NCBI GenBank assembly: GCA_963833605.1
Contig: CAWHYZ010000001.1
Span: 261,842-325,841, forward strand
DNA length: 64,000 nucleotides
Direction: 5' to 3'
From: JAFAXD01 sp963833605
GTDB taxonomy: Bacteria; Pseudomonadota; Alphaproteobacteria; Rhizobiales; Xanthobacteraceae
Part shown: one piece after another, positions 25,226 to 34,000 of the stretch
Layout: the number at the start of each line of letters is the position of its first letter
Position numbering within the stretch: the stretch's first letter is position 1
Made by a program: the position numbers and the translations under genes
Notes under the pieces: generated by a model
Told to the model about the DNA's origin: nothing
Database searches by the model: none
What the model saw: only the letters and a program-made list of their open reading frames with translations

Positions 25226-26026
25226 CTACGGACCTTCCGCTTTGCCGTAGCCATATCCGGCTGGCGCGACCTCAAGTCCGGGAATTCGGCTCTTCTCGAT
25301 CGCGCTCGTCAGGAAACCCGACGTGCGCGCTTCGTCGATGAAGCGATTGACCTCGGCAAGCACGTCAGCCTTGCCCTTCGGCACGATGATGGTCTGTGGC
25401 ACGTCGAAAATGTTGTCCGGCAACAGCCGGTAGCCGGGCATGTCGGCGACCAGGTTGGTCAGCCGCTGCCGGTTGGCCCCGAACGCATCAATCTCGCCGT
25501 TGGCAAACTTGCGCTTGCTATCGGCCGGGGTGTTGTCGGTCTCGATCAGCGTGGCCTTCTTGAGCGTGCGCCCCAGGAAGAGCGTGATCGAGTCGCCCTT
25601 TCCGCCGCCGATGCGCCGGCCCGGCTGATCGATGTCGCTGACGGAGCGAATCGGCGAATTCTCCGGCACCAGAAAGCTCTGCCGCACCAGCATATAGGTC
25701 TGCGAAAACGCAACGGTGCCCGTTCGCGAGGGTGCGTAGGCGACAAAGCCGATATCGGCGTCGCCCTTGCTAACCGCCTCGATCACGGTCTGCGGGCTCG
25801 CGGATGGGATCAGCGTCACCGGCACACCGATGCGGTGCCCGAGTTCGCGTGCCAGATCCGCAGAGGCGCCACGGATTTCACCGTTCGATGGATCACGCAC
25901 CGCCTGGGCCGGATTATTGGCGAGGTAGACGGCGCGCAGGGTGCCGGTCGGCGCAAGCTCGTTTGCAAGGCCGGGGGCGCTGAAGGCAAACGCCAGCGCG
26001 CACGCTGCAATGGCTCCAGTTCGCAT
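25226..26026 (-). CDS. Periplasmic substrate-binding protein, SBP_bac_3 type
   Basis: A 266-residue protein with a signal peptide (MRTGAIAACALAFAFSAPGL) and the amino-acid/polar-solute binding fold. Features include GTLRAVYLANNPAQ at the start of the mature chain, GDADIGFVAYAPSRTGTVAFSQTY near residue 95 (partial) and IIVPKGKADVLAEVNRFIDE near the end. The start is ATG 26024-26026. No permease or ATPase gene is adjacent, so it is an orphan binding protein. It is convergent with leuD. Confidence 0.85.
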   Translation of the reverse strand: MRTGAIAACALAFAFSAPGLANELAPTGTLRAVYLANNPAQAVRDPSNGEIRGASADLARELGHRIGVPVTLIPSASPQTVIEAVSKGDADIGFVAYAPSRTGTVAFSQTYMLVRQSFLVPENSPIRSVSDIDQPGRRIGGGKGDSITLFLGRTLKKATLIETDNTPADSKRKFANGEIDAFGANRQRLTNLVADMPGYRLLPDNIFDVPQTIIVPKGKADVLAEVNRFIDEARTSGFLTSAIEKSRIPGLEVAPAGYGYGKAEGP

Positions 26027-26057
26027 GGCTCGCTCCCAGGGCACGTTCAGCACAAGA

Positions 26058-26936
26058 CTATACCCGTGCCTCGATCGCGTCTGCCACCGCGACTGTGCGT
26101 TGCGCGATATCGGCGTGCATGCGCTCGACCATACGGCCGTCGATCTGCACGACCCCCTTGTTCTTGTTCTCCGGCTGCGCGAAGGCGGCGATGATCTTGC
26201 GTGCCTGCGCGACCTCGTCGGGCGAGGGCGAGAACGTCTCATTGCACGGCTCGATCTGATTGGGATGGATCAGGGTCTTACCGTCAAAGCCGAGGTCGCG
26301 CGCTTCGGCGCATTCGCGCACGAAGCCCTCGGTGTCTACGAGATTGTTGTAGACGCCGTCCAGAATGTCGATGCCGTAGGTGCGCGCCGCCAGCACGCAG
26401 GTCGAAAGCCACGCGAGCATCGGGGCGCGTCCCGGCACGATGTGCGCGCGCGTCTCCTTGGCGAGATCGTTGGTGCCCATGACAAAGCCACCGAGCCGGT
26501 CTTCCGAGTCGCGCGCCTGGGCGGCGAGCGCCACTGCGTTGAAAATTGCGAGCGGCGTTTCGATCATGGCCCAGATGCGAATACGCTTGTCCGCGCGCAT
26601 GTCGAGCAGGCGCTGGCCGAGCAGGTCGAGTTGTTGGGGGGTCGAAATTTTCGGCACCAGGATGGCGTCCGGTGCGCAATGGACGGCGGCCTCCATATCA
26701 TCCGAGAACCACGGCGTGTCGATGCCGTTGAGGCGAACAAAAATCTCCCGCTTGCCAAAGCCGCCAGCCCGGACGGCGTCCGCGACCTGTCGGCGCGCGG
26801 CCGTCTTGGCGTCGGGCGCGACCGCGTCCTCGAGGTCGAGAATGAAGCCATCGGCCGGCAGCGTTTTGGCCTTTTCGAGCGCGCGGGCATTCGAGCCCGG
26901 CATGTAGAGCACACTGCGACGCGGCCGGATGGTCAT
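26058..26936 (-). CDS. CitE-like CoA ester lyase (HpcH/HpaI family; malyl-CoA lyase-like)
   Basis: A 292-residue TIM-barrel lyase. Family signatures are RRSVLYMPGSNARALEKA, DGFILDLEDAVAPDAK (metal/substrate site), VRLNGIDTPW, VPKIS and AMIETPLAIFN, then FDGKTLIHPNQIEPCN. Members cleave or form L-malyl-CoA, beta-methylmalyl-CoA or citramalyl-CoA. With the mesaconyl-CoA hydratase-like gene at 35.2 kb it suggests, but does not prove, an ethylmalonyl-CoA type route. It lies 31 bases upstream of the binding-protein gene on the same strand. Confidence 0.88.
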   Translation of the reverse strand: MTIRPRRSVLYMPGSNARALEKAKTLPADGFILDLEDAVAPDAKTAARRQVADAVRAGGFGKREIFVRLNGIDTPWFSDDMEAAVHCAPDAILVPKISTPQQLDLLGQRLLDMRADKRIRIWAMIETPLAIFNAVALAAQARDSEDRLGGFVMGTNDLAKETRAHIVPGRAPMLAWLSTCVLAARTYGIDILDGVYNNLVDTEGFVRECAEARDLGFDGKTLIHPNQIEPCNETFSPSPDEVAQARKIIAAFAQPENKNKGVVQIDGRMVERMHADIAQRTVAVADAIEARV

Positions 26937-27086
26937 GGCTCACTCCCCAGAGGACGCGATCGTCAGGGTAGCGGGGGTGCAGGTCCTATGCCAGTTGCGG
27001 CGTGGCCAAGGCATGCCGCTTGCAAGCGGGTCGGATGTCGTACCAAAAGGGTGGTCGCCAGCAGACCCAACGGCAAGCGAGTTGAG

Positions 27087-27740
27087 ATGAACCTACCGCG
27101 GCGCCTGATCGAAGGTTACGAGGCGTTCCGAACCGGCCGGCTACAGGCCGAGCAGAGCCGTTACCGGGACCTCGCCGAGCAGGGGCAGTCGCCGGACGTC
27201 ATGGTGATCGGCTGCTGCAACTCACGGGTATCGCCAGAGGTGATTTTCGACGCGCGGCCCGGTGAACTCTTTGTGGTGCGCAACGTGGCCAATCTGGTGC
27301 CGCCGTTTTCGCCCGACGGCATGTATCACGGCGTGTCTGCGGCGTTGGAATATGCGGTGCAGGTGCTGCGGGTGAAGCACGTTGTCGTACTGGGGCACGC
27401 GCGGTGCGGCGGTATTCGTGCCTTCGCGGAAGGCGGCGAGCCACTATCGCCCGGTGATTTTATCGGCAAGTGGATGTCGATGATCGCGCCCGCCGCCGCC
27501 GCAATCGCACCGCGAAGCGAGGCCCCTGGCAGCTATTTCACGCGGTTGGAACATGCCGCATTGGCAACGACGCTCCAGAACCTCATGACCTTTCCCTGCG
27601 TGCGTATCCTTGCGGAACGAAGCCGGCTTGCGTTGCATGCTGCCTATTTCGACGTAACGTCGGGCGAGCTTACGGTGCGCGATCCGGCGACAGGCCTGTT
27701 CGGCAGCGTGCCCAAGGATACGTTGGATCTGAAGTCGTAA
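27087..27740 (+). CDS. Beta-class carbonic anhydrase with Asn in place of the catalytic Asp
   Basis: A 217-residue beta-carbonic anhydrase interconverting CO2 and bicarbonate. The start is ATG 27087. Zinc ligands are Cys43, His104 and Cys107 (GHARCGG). The usual Cys-x-Asp-x-Arg motif reads GCCNSRVSPEVIFDA, so residue 45 is Asn (codon AAC at 27219-27221) instead of the Asp that pairs with Arg47. RPGELFVVRNVANLVPP and HGVSAALEYAVQ are canonical. Activity may be reduced or changed. It lies between the CitE-like gene (divergent) and asd (convergent). Confidence 0.9.
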   Translation: MNLPRRLIEGYEAFRTGRLQAEQSRYRDLAEQGQSPDVMVIGCCNSRVSPEVIFDARPGELFVVRNVANLVPPFSPDGMYHGVSAALEYAVQVLRVKHVVVLGHARCGGIRAFAEGGEPLSPGDFIGKWMSMIAPAAAAIAPRSEAPGSYFTRLEHAALATTLQNLMTFPCVRILAERSRLALHAAYFDVTSGELTVRDPATGLFGSVPKDTLDLKS

Positions 27741-27762
27741 AACGTGCGGACCGAAAAACGGT

Positions 27763-28797
27763 TCACGCGGCCTTGCGCTTGGCCTCGATCAGCTTGCGTT
27801 TGATCAGGCACTCGGCGATCTGAATGGCGTTGAGAGCGGCACCCTTGCGCAAGTTGTCGGAAACGCACCAGAGTACCAATCCATTCTCGACGGTCGGATC
27901 CTCGCGCACCCGGCTGATATAGGTCGCGTCCTCGCCGGTGGCCTCGTAGGGCGTCACGTAGCCGCCCGGCTCGCGCTTGTCGATGACTAGGCAACCCGGA
28001 GCGTTGCGCAAAATGTCTTGCGCCTCTTCGGCGCTGATCGGGTGCTCGAACTCGATGTTCACCGCTTCGGAATGGCCAATAAACACCGGCACGCGCACGC
28101 AAGTCGCCACCACCTTGATCTTGGGGTCGAGGATCTTCTTGGTCTCCACCACCATCTTCCACTCTTCCTTGGTGAAGCCGTCCTCCATGAACACGTCGAT
28201 CTGCGGGATCACGTTGAAGGCGATACGCTTGGGAAACTTCTGCACATTGATGTCGCCAACCGTGAAGACGGCCTTGGTTTGTGCGAACAGCTCGTCCATC
28301 GCCTCCTTGCCGGCGCCCGACACCGATTGATAGGTCGCCACCACGACGCGCTTGATCTTGGCCTTGTCGTGCAGCGGCTTGAGCGCGACCACGAGCTGCG
28401 CGGTCGAGCAATTCGGGTTGGCAATGATGCCCCTGCGACGAAAACCGACGATGGCGTCGGCGTTGACCTCGGGAACGATCAAGGGCACGTCGGAGTCGTA
28501 ACGCCAGCATGAGGAATTATCGATCACCACCGCGCCGGCTGCTGCTATCTTCGGTGACCATTCCTTCGAGACCGCGGAGCCGGCCGACATCAGGCAGATA
28601 TCGACGTCGGAGAAGTCGTAGTGGTCGAGCGCCCGCACCTTGAGGTCTCGCTCGCCGTAGGAAACTTCCTGACCGAGACTGCGACGCGACGCGAGCGCCA
28701 CAACTTCATCGGCTGGAAATGCCCGCTCCGCCAGAATATTGAGCATCTCGCGGCCCACGTTGCCGGTGGCTCCTACGACCGCGACCTTGAAACCCAT
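27763..28797 (-). CDS. asd: Aspartate-semialdehyde dehydrogenase
   Basis: A 344-residue NADPH-dependent enzyme reducing aspartyl phosphate to the semialdehyde for lysine, methionine and threonine synthesis. The N-terminal VAVVGATGNVGREML binds NADP. The catalytic cysteine is in IANPNCSTAQLVVALKPL near residue 133 and the active-site region SVSGAGKEAMDEL follows. The start is ATG 28795-28797 and the length is normal. Confidence 0.97.
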   Translation of the reverse strand: MGFKVAVVGATGNVGREMLNILAERAFPADEVVALASRRSLGQEVSYGERDLKVRALDHYDFSDVDICLMSAGSAVSKEWSPKIAAAGAVVIDNSSCWRYDSDVPLIVPEVNADAIVGFRRRGIIANPNCSTAQLVVALKPLHDKAKIKRVVVATYQSVSGAGKEAMDELFAQTKAVFTVGDINVQKFPKRIAFNVIPQIDVFMEDGFTKEEWKMVVETKKILDPKIKVVATCVRVPVFIGHSEAVNIEFEHPISAEEAQDILRNAPGCLVIDKREPGGYVTPYEATGEDATYISRVREDPTVENGLVLWCVSDNLRKGAALNAIQIAECLIKRKLIEAKRKAA

Positions 28798-29024
28798 CCT
28801 ACGTCTCCGAATCCAACGACGCCCAAGTCGGCGTCAAACGCGTTGCGCAATGCGCGCATGTAAGCGTGAAATAGCGGCAAATCAACATTAACGTGGCAAC
28901 GGGTTTGTGGCTATTTGGCCACAACCGCCGACCAACTCGCCCGCCGGGCGTCCGGAAGACTACCTTTGCTTGTCCCCCTACCCGGAAACCTTTACATTGG
29001 CCGAACATCCATAGGATGCGAAAC

Positions 29025-29369
29025 ATGCGTCAGAAGATTGTTGCGGGGCTCGCGGTTTTAGCCGCAGCGGCCGCCGCTCTTGCGCTTCCGGCGCAGGCCC
29101 AAACTCGTCGTCCGCCAGCCGGCGCGACCGAGTCAATAACGGTCATTGATGAAACCGGCCGAACGCGCACCAAGATTACCGTGCGCCCGCGCTCGTGGCT
29201 TGATCCCGGGCCGGAGCAGATTCCGGGCAGCAACAAGTCACTCGACTACGCCATGCCGCCCAACTATTCGATCTTCTATGACCGCAACAACTACAACGGC
29301 ACTTGGTCGCGTAATCCGCTGCCCGGTCCGTTCGATGTTCCCGGCGGCGGCTGGAACACCGGGTTCTAA
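29025..29369 (+). CDS. Small exported hypothetical protein
   Basis: A 114-residue protein starting at ATG 29025 with AGGA eight bases upstream; an in-frame ATG at 29016 is also possible. It has a signal peptide (MRQKIVAGLAVLAAAAAALA, cleavage after AQA) and a mature chain with TVIDETGRTRTKITVRPRSW and a Gly/Pro/Asn-rich end (NYNGTWSRNPLPGPFDVPGG). This kind of short periplasmic protein is frequent in Bradyrhizobium relatives. The function is unknown. Confidence 0.7.
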   Translation: MRQKIVAGLAVLAAAAAALALPAQAQTRRPPAGATESITVIDETGRTRTKITVRPRSWLDPGPEQIPGSNKSLDYAMPPNYSIFYDRNNYNGTWSRNPLPGPFDVPGGGWNTGF

Positions 29370-29397
29370 ACGCGCCGATAAGATCGGTGAGCCGTTA

Positions 29398-29445
29398 GCG
29401 AAACCCATCGCCACTGGATTTGCTCGCCGCTCAAACAATCCTACG
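29398..29445. repeat. Degenerate copy of the GTAGGATGGGTT element, overlapping the leuB stop codon
   Basis: GCGAAACCCATCGCC and a damaged right arm CCGCTCAAACAATCCTACG recall the element at 9149-9226. The left GTAGGATGGG arm is lost. The leuB stop codon (complement of CTA, 29441-29443) lies inside the right arm. Confidence 0.5.
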
Positions 29446-30557
29446 CCGCGAGCGCTTGCATCTCTTTGAGGATTGCCCCGCCCATGTCGGCGGTGCCAAC
29501 GACCGTTGTGCCTTCCGACTTGATATCGGCCGTGCGCAAGCCCTTGGCCAGAGTCGCGGCGATAGCGCGGTCGATGAGATCGGCCTCCTTGCCCATCCCG
29601 AACGAATAGCGTAGCGCCATTGCAAATGACGCGATCATGGCGATCGGGTTTGCCAGGCCTTTGCCCGCAATGTCTGGGGCGGAGCCGTGCACCGGCTCGT
29701 ACAGTGCCCGCCGTTTCTTCGTCTTGCTGTCGATCTCGCCGAGCGATGCCGATGGCAGCATGCCAAGCGAACCGGTGAGCATGGAGGCCACGTCGGACAG
29801 CATGTCGCCAAACAGATTGTCGGTGACGATCACATCGAACTGTTTTGGCCATCGCACGAGCTGCATGCCGCCGGCATCTGCGAGTTGATGCTCGAGTTGG
29901 ACATCCTTGTACTCGCGCACATGCAGCTGGGCCATGACCTCGTGCCACAGCACGCCCGTTTTCATCACGTTACGCTTTTCCATCGAAGTGACTTTGTTGC
30001 GCCGTGCCCGAGCAAGCTCGAAGGCGACGCGGCCGATGCGCTCGATCTCGTAGGTATCGTAGACCTGAGTGTCGATGGCGCGCTTCTGGCCGTTGCCGAG
30101 GTCGGTAATGGTTTTGGGCTCGCCGAAATAGACGCCGCCGGTGAGTTCGCGCACAATGATGATGTCGAGCCCATCCACCACTTCGCGCTTGAGGCTCGAG
30201 GAGTTCCGCGAGCGCCGGATAGCAGAGCGCGGGCCGGATATTGGCGAACAGGCCAAGATCCTTGCGCAGGCGAAGAAGTCCAGCCTCTGGCCGCACCTCG
30301 TACGGCACATTGTCCCATTTCGGCCCGCCCACAGCGCCGAATAGGACCGCATCGGCCGCCTTGGCCTTCGCCATGGTTTCATCGGTCACCGCAACCTTGT
30401 GACTGTCATAGGCCGACCCGCCGACCAGCGCTTCCTCGGTCGCGAACGTTGCGATGCCGAGCCCGTTCATCCAGGCGATGAGGCGCTTTACTTCGGCCAT
30501 GACCTCGGGGCCGATGCCGTCGCCGGGAAGAAGAAGAAGATTGATGGTCGTGGGCAT
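29441..30557 (-). pseudogene. leuB: 3-isopropylmalate dehydrogenase, frameshifted
   Basis: LeuB catalyses oxidative decarboxylation of 3-isopropylmalate in leucine synthesis. The start is ATG 30555-30557 (MPTTINLLLLPGDGIGPEV). The first frame is normal to NIRPALCYPALAE at about residue 118 and then goes wrong. The rest of LeuB (SSLKREVVDGLDIIIVRELTGG and onward to the end) continues in another frame. The junction is at about 30203: only one base lies between the Glu codon and the Ser codon where the family has one residue, so two bases appear deleted. The span is 1117 bases, and restoring two gives 372 residues, the usual length. It is either a recent inactivation or a sequence error. All catalytic segments (VTDNLFGDMLSD, HGSAPDIAGKG) are intact. 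Confidence 0.85.
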
Positions 30558-30726
30558 GGGAGCGATCTCGATGCAGGATGGCCTACCCGGCAGCAGTGTC
30601 GCCGGGGCAGCGATAGCTATCGATCGAAGCCAGGCTTGGCAAGGCACCATCGTTCCAGAACAGCGAAGGCTGCCTGCGCGAATTGCCGATTGTGTGAGAA
30701 GCCCTCACATATGATGTTGAGCGGCG

Positions 30727-31929
30727 ATGCAGCCAGGCCATCCGAACGGACGTGCGCTTTGGCGCGATGCCGCAACCATCCTGGTTTTGGCGTTGGCGCC
30801 CGCGGCCGGAGTCGGCATCGCGCGCTTCGCCTATTCGCTGCTGCTGCCGGACATGCGTCAAAGCCTCGGCTGGACCTATGCGGCAGCGGGCTTCATGAAT
30901 ACGGTCAATGCAGCCGGCTATCTGGCAGGCGCGCTGATCGCCGCAGCCACCATGCGGCGGGTCGGGCAATTCGGCACGATCCTTTACGGCTCGATCGCCT
31001 GCGTGATTGCGCTAGCGCTGTCGGCGATCACTTCGAACTTCCTGTTGCTGAGCGTCCTGCGCCTTGCGGCAGGCATTGGCGGAGCGGTCGCCTTCGTTGG
31101 CGGCGGCGTCGCGACTGTGCGATTGTCGCAGCGCCACCCGATGCAAGCGGCGTTTCTCCTGAGCCTGTATTACATCGGGCCTGGTCTCGGCATCCTGGTC
31201 TCCGGGATCGCAACGCCGTTGCTGCTTGCCGGACTGGGGCCCGGGTCGTGGTCGATCGCCTGGGGCATGCTGGCGGCCATCAGTGCGGTTTTCTGTCTAG
31301 CGCTGTTAGCCGTGCGTGTTGAGGAAACCGGGGGTGGCCTCGAGATGGCCGCCGCACCCACACGGCTTCTGCCCATGGCTGTTGTGCTTGTCAGTTATTG
31401 TCTCTTCAGCATCGGTTCGATTGCGTACATGACTTTCATGATTGCCTGGCTCGGCAATGCGGGCGCGGGAGCGGTCGCGCAAAGCGCATTCTGGTCATTG
31501 CTGGGGCTCGGGGGCGTCTGCTCGCCTTTGCTGTGGTCATGGGCCGTGGCGCGCCTGCGCGGCGGCCACGCGATTGCGTTGCTGAGCGGAATGACCTTCA
31601 TCGTCGCCATGCTGGCGCTGTTTACGGATGCGCGCGCGCTGCATTTCCTGTCGGCATTTGGGTTCGGCTCAGTGTTCTTTGCGGTCGTCGCGGGGACGAC
31701 CGCGTTCGTGCGACGCAATTTGCCGCCAACCGCCTGGCCGAGCGGTGTCGGCGCCATGACGGTGTCCTTTGGACTAGGCCAGGCCATTGGCCCGGTGTTC
31801 AGCGGGGCAATCACCGATGCCTCCGGCAGCTTGTCGCTGGGGCTGCAAACTTCCGCGGTGCTGCTGGCGCTAGCCGCGGTCTTGGCTATGTTTCAACGCG
31901 ATCTCGCGCCTCCGGTCGGGACACGGTAA
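30727..31929 (+). CDS. YbfB/YjiJ-family MFS transporter
   Basis: A 400-residue inner-membrane protein with about twelve hydrophobic segments. The YbfB family signature is at the start (PAAGVGIARFAYSLLLPDMR), followed by GWTYAAAGFMNTVNAAGYLAG. The late SGVGAMTVSFGLGQAIGPVFSGAI block is also conserved. The substrate is unknown. It is divergent from leuB and followed after 29 bases by the cupin gene. Confidence 0.88.
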   Translation: MQPGHPNGRALWRDAATILVLALAPAAGVGIARFAYSLLLPDMRQSLGWTYAAAGFMNTVNAAGYLAGALIAAATMRRVGQFGTILYGSIACVIALALSAITSNFLLLSVLRLAAGIGGAVAFVGGGVATVRLSQRHPMQAAFLLSLYYIGPGLGILVSGIATPLLLAGLGPGSWSIAWGMLAAISAVFCLALLAVRVEETGGGLEMAAAPTRLLPMAVVLVSYCLFSIGSIAYMTFMIAWLGNAGAGAVAQSAFWSLLGLGGVCSPLLWSWAVARLRGGHAIALLSGMTFIVAMLALFTDARALHFLSAFGFGSVFFAVVAGTTAFVRRNLPPTAWPSGVGAMTVSFGLGQAIGPVFSGAITDASGSLSLGLQTSAVLLALAAVLAMFQRDLAPPVGTR

Positions 31930-31958
31930 GTTGCCACCGCCTAACGACGGAGGTCGTG

Positions 31959-32417
31959 ATGAGTTTGCTGGCCCGAGTGATCGGTTATGTGGGTACGCTT
32001 GTGGTGATGGCTGCGGCGGCGGGCGCCGCCGAACTCAATCCCGCGGCGGTCGCGTTCAAGCTGCCCGACAAGATCGATTGGAAATCGCCGCCCACAAACG
32101 CGGGCGTGCAGCAGGCCATCATGGTTGGCGATCCGTCAAAGCCCGGCCTTTACGTGGTGCTCACCAAATGGCTGCCGGGAAATATGAGCCGGCCGCATTT
32201 TCATCCAAACGATCGCTTCATCACGGTGATCAAGGGCACCTGGTGGGTCGGCAGTGGGACCAAATTCGATCCGGCCAGCACGGTGCCGATGCCGGCCGGC
32301 ACCTTTGTCACCCACTTCGGCAAGCAGGTGCATTACGACGGCGCCAAGGATGAAGAGGCGATTCTCCTGATCGTCGGCGAAGGGCCGGCGACGAGTACGC
32401 CTGCCGAGCAGAAATAG
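31959..32417 (+). CDS. Exported cupin-domain protein
   Basis: A 152-residue protein starting at ATG 31959 with GGAGG about six bases upstream. It has a signal peptide (VIGYVGTLVVMAAAAGAAEL) and a single cupin barrel. The metal-binding histidines are seen in MSRPHFHPNDRFITVIKGTW and THFGKQVHYDGAKDEE. It is periplasmic and the substrate is unknown. It is probably co-transcribed with the MFS gene. Confidence 0.82.
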   Translation: MSLLARVIGYVGTLVVMAAAAGAAELNPAAVAFKLPDKIDWKSPPTNAGVQQAIMVGDPSKPGLYVVLTKWLPGNMSRPHFHPNDRFITVIKGTWWVGSGTKFDPASTVPMPAGTFVTHFGKQVHYDGAKDEEAILLIVGEGPATSTPAEQK

Positions 32418-32429
32418 AGCACGCGCCCT

Positions 32430-33203
32430 TCAGCTTCCGCTGAACCAATTGTAGCCCTGATCTTCCCAGTAGCCGCCGCGATCCTCATTGGTCACCACAA
32501 GTGCGACCACGTGTTTGGGATTCTTGAACCCGAGCTTGGTCGGCATGCGGATTTTCATCGGATACCCGTATTTGCGCGGCAGGATCTCGTCGGCAAACCG
32601 AAACGTCATCTGGGTCTGCGGATGCAACGCCGTCGGCATATCGATGGTGTTGGAATAGCCCTCGGCACATATGAAATAGACGTATTTGGCCGTGAGGTCG
32701 GCGCCGATACGCTTGAGAAAGTCGGACAATCGCGCGCCGGTCCAGCTGCCGATTGCGCTCCAGCCCTCGACGCAGATGTGCCGGGTGATCTGCTTCTCCT
32801 GCGGTAGCTGGTAGAGCTGGTCGAGCGTCCACGATTGCTTGTTGTCGACGAGGCCCGCGATTTCGAGCTTGTAGGTGTCGCTGTCGACCTCGGGAGCTTC
32901 GTCCTCGGCGTAGTAGGCGTTGAACGGGAACGGTTTCGTGATCGCGCTCTCCGGATAGGTCGGCGCCAGCTTGTGCGGCTGGAAGATCAGCGCCTGCACA
33001 CGATCGTTGAATTTCGAGATGGCGCGCAGCGTGCTTTCCGCCGACATGTTGTCAACGATATCGCAACCCGTGAGCAGCGTGAGCGCGCCGAGGCTGGTCG
33101 CGCCGCGCAGAAAGAGCCGGCGCGATGGATCGGGAAGAAGCTTCGCCGCATCGCTGATCAGCAGCTTGGCGTCGACACCAGGAACTTGCTTGCGCACGCG
33201 CAT
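32430..33203 (-). CDS. Molybdopterin-dependent oxidoreductase, sulfite-oxidase fold (MsrP-like)
   Basis: A 257-residue protein with a twin-arginine signal (SRRLFLRGATSLGALTLLTG), so it is exported folded; a Cys follows, suggesting possible lipid attachment. The Moco-coordinating cysteine is in ITRHICVEGWSAIGSW near residue 145. GARLSDFLKRIGAD, RFADEILPRKYGYPMKIRMP and NEDRGGYWEDQGY are typical of the fold. The start at 33203 has a strong GGAGGT site. It begins two bases after the cytochrome b gene stop, so the pair is an operon. Confidence 0.87.
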   Translation of the reverse strand: MRVRKQVPGVDAKLLISDAAKLLPDPSRRLFLRGATSLGALTLLTGCDIVDNMSAESTLRAISKFNDRVQALIFQPHKLAPTYPESAITKPFPFNAYYAEDEAPEVDSDTYKLEIAGLVDNKQSWTLDQLYQLPQEKQITRHICVEGWSAIGSWTGARLSDFLKRIGADLTAKYVYFICAEGYSNTIDMPTALHPQTQMTFRFADEILPRKYGYPMKIRMPTKLGFKNPKHVVALVVTNEDRGGYWEDQGYNWFSGS

Positions 33204-33205
33204 TG

Positions 33206-33829
33206 CTACCTCCCGATCACCATGGCCCGCAGGCTCTTGGGCACGACGACGGCCAGCACGACGTGGATCACCAGGAAAGCAACGATCGTTGCCATGGCGA
33301 AGAAATGCACGAAGCGAGCGGCGTCATAACCGCCGAACAGGGCGGTCAGCTCCTGCACCTGCACGGGCTTCCAGATCGAAATCCCGGACAGGACCACCAC
33401 GATGCCGGCCAGAATAACGCCAAAATAGAGCAGCCGCTGCACCGCGTTGTAGACCGACAGGTCCTCGTGCGAGAGCTTGCCGCGCAGCGCGGCAAAAAAA
33501 TCGCGCAACACCTGCGAGGGCCGGATCGGAAGCAGCTTGCGCCGGAATCGCCCGGTCGCGAGCCCGAGTGTCAGATAGACGAGGCCATTGATCACGAGCA
33601 GCCACATCGCGGCGAAGTGCCAGAGCAAGGCGCCTGCCAGCCAGCCGCCGAGACCGATCGGAAACTCAAACGGGAACAGCGGCGAAGCATTGTAGATCTG
33701 CCACCCCGACAGGATCATCAGGATCATGGCAACGGCATTGATCCAATGGGTGACGCGCACCCACGCTGGGTGAATGATCTTGCGGTCGGACGTTGCGAGC
33801 GATGCAGTGCTGATGGCTTCGACCGACAT
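33206..33829 (-). CDS. Cytochrome b561-type membrane subunit
   Basis: A 207-residue membrane protein with four to five hydrophobic segments and the histidines expected for two b hemes (VRVTHWINAVAMILMILSGW; LLWHFAAMWLLVINGLVYL; ARFVHFFAMATIVAFLVIHV). It is the usual electron-transfer partner for the molybdoenzyme encoded directly downstream, linking it to the quinone pool. This role is inferred from gene pairing. The start is ATG 33827-33829. Confidence 0.88.
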   Translation of the reverse strand: MSVEAISTASLATSDRKIIHPAWVRVTHWINAVAMILMILSGWQIYNASPLFPFEFPIGLGGWLAGALLWHFAAMWLLVINGLVYLTLGLATGRFRRKLLPIRPSQVLRDFFAALRGKLSHEDLSVYNAVQRLLYFGVILAGIVVVLSGISIWKPVQVQELTALFGGYDAARFVHFFAMATIVAFLVIHVVLAVVVPKSLRAMVIGR

Positions 33830-33923
33830 GGCCGTCTCCGCGTTGCTGCCCCAAATCTAGCAAAGAATTCGCCCCGGCGTCGTGTCACATCGGCTCACGC
33901 TTGCGCGAGGGGCCGGATGAAGA

Positions 33924-33984
33924 CGCGGTGCAGCGTGTACGCTGCACCGCGCCAGCGGAAGCGCCAAGCAGGTGGGCTTGGCGC
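33924..33984. terminator. Two adjacent hairpins between the fasciclin and cytochrome b genes
   Basis: A near-perfect 28-base palindrome (arms CGCGGTGCAGCGT and complement, 33924-33936/33939-33951) is followed by GCGCCAAGC...GCTTGGCGC (33961-33984). The second is 16 bases past the minus-strand fasciclin stop. Neither has a T-run, so termination is possible but unproven. Confidence 0.45.
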
Positions 33985-34000
33985 GGCCTGGGCCGGGTGA

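Noticed and set aside
25941..27086. N-terminal extension of the carbonic anhydrase frame
   Set aside because: It is antisense to the binding protein and the CitE-like lyase; the conserved protein begins at 27087.
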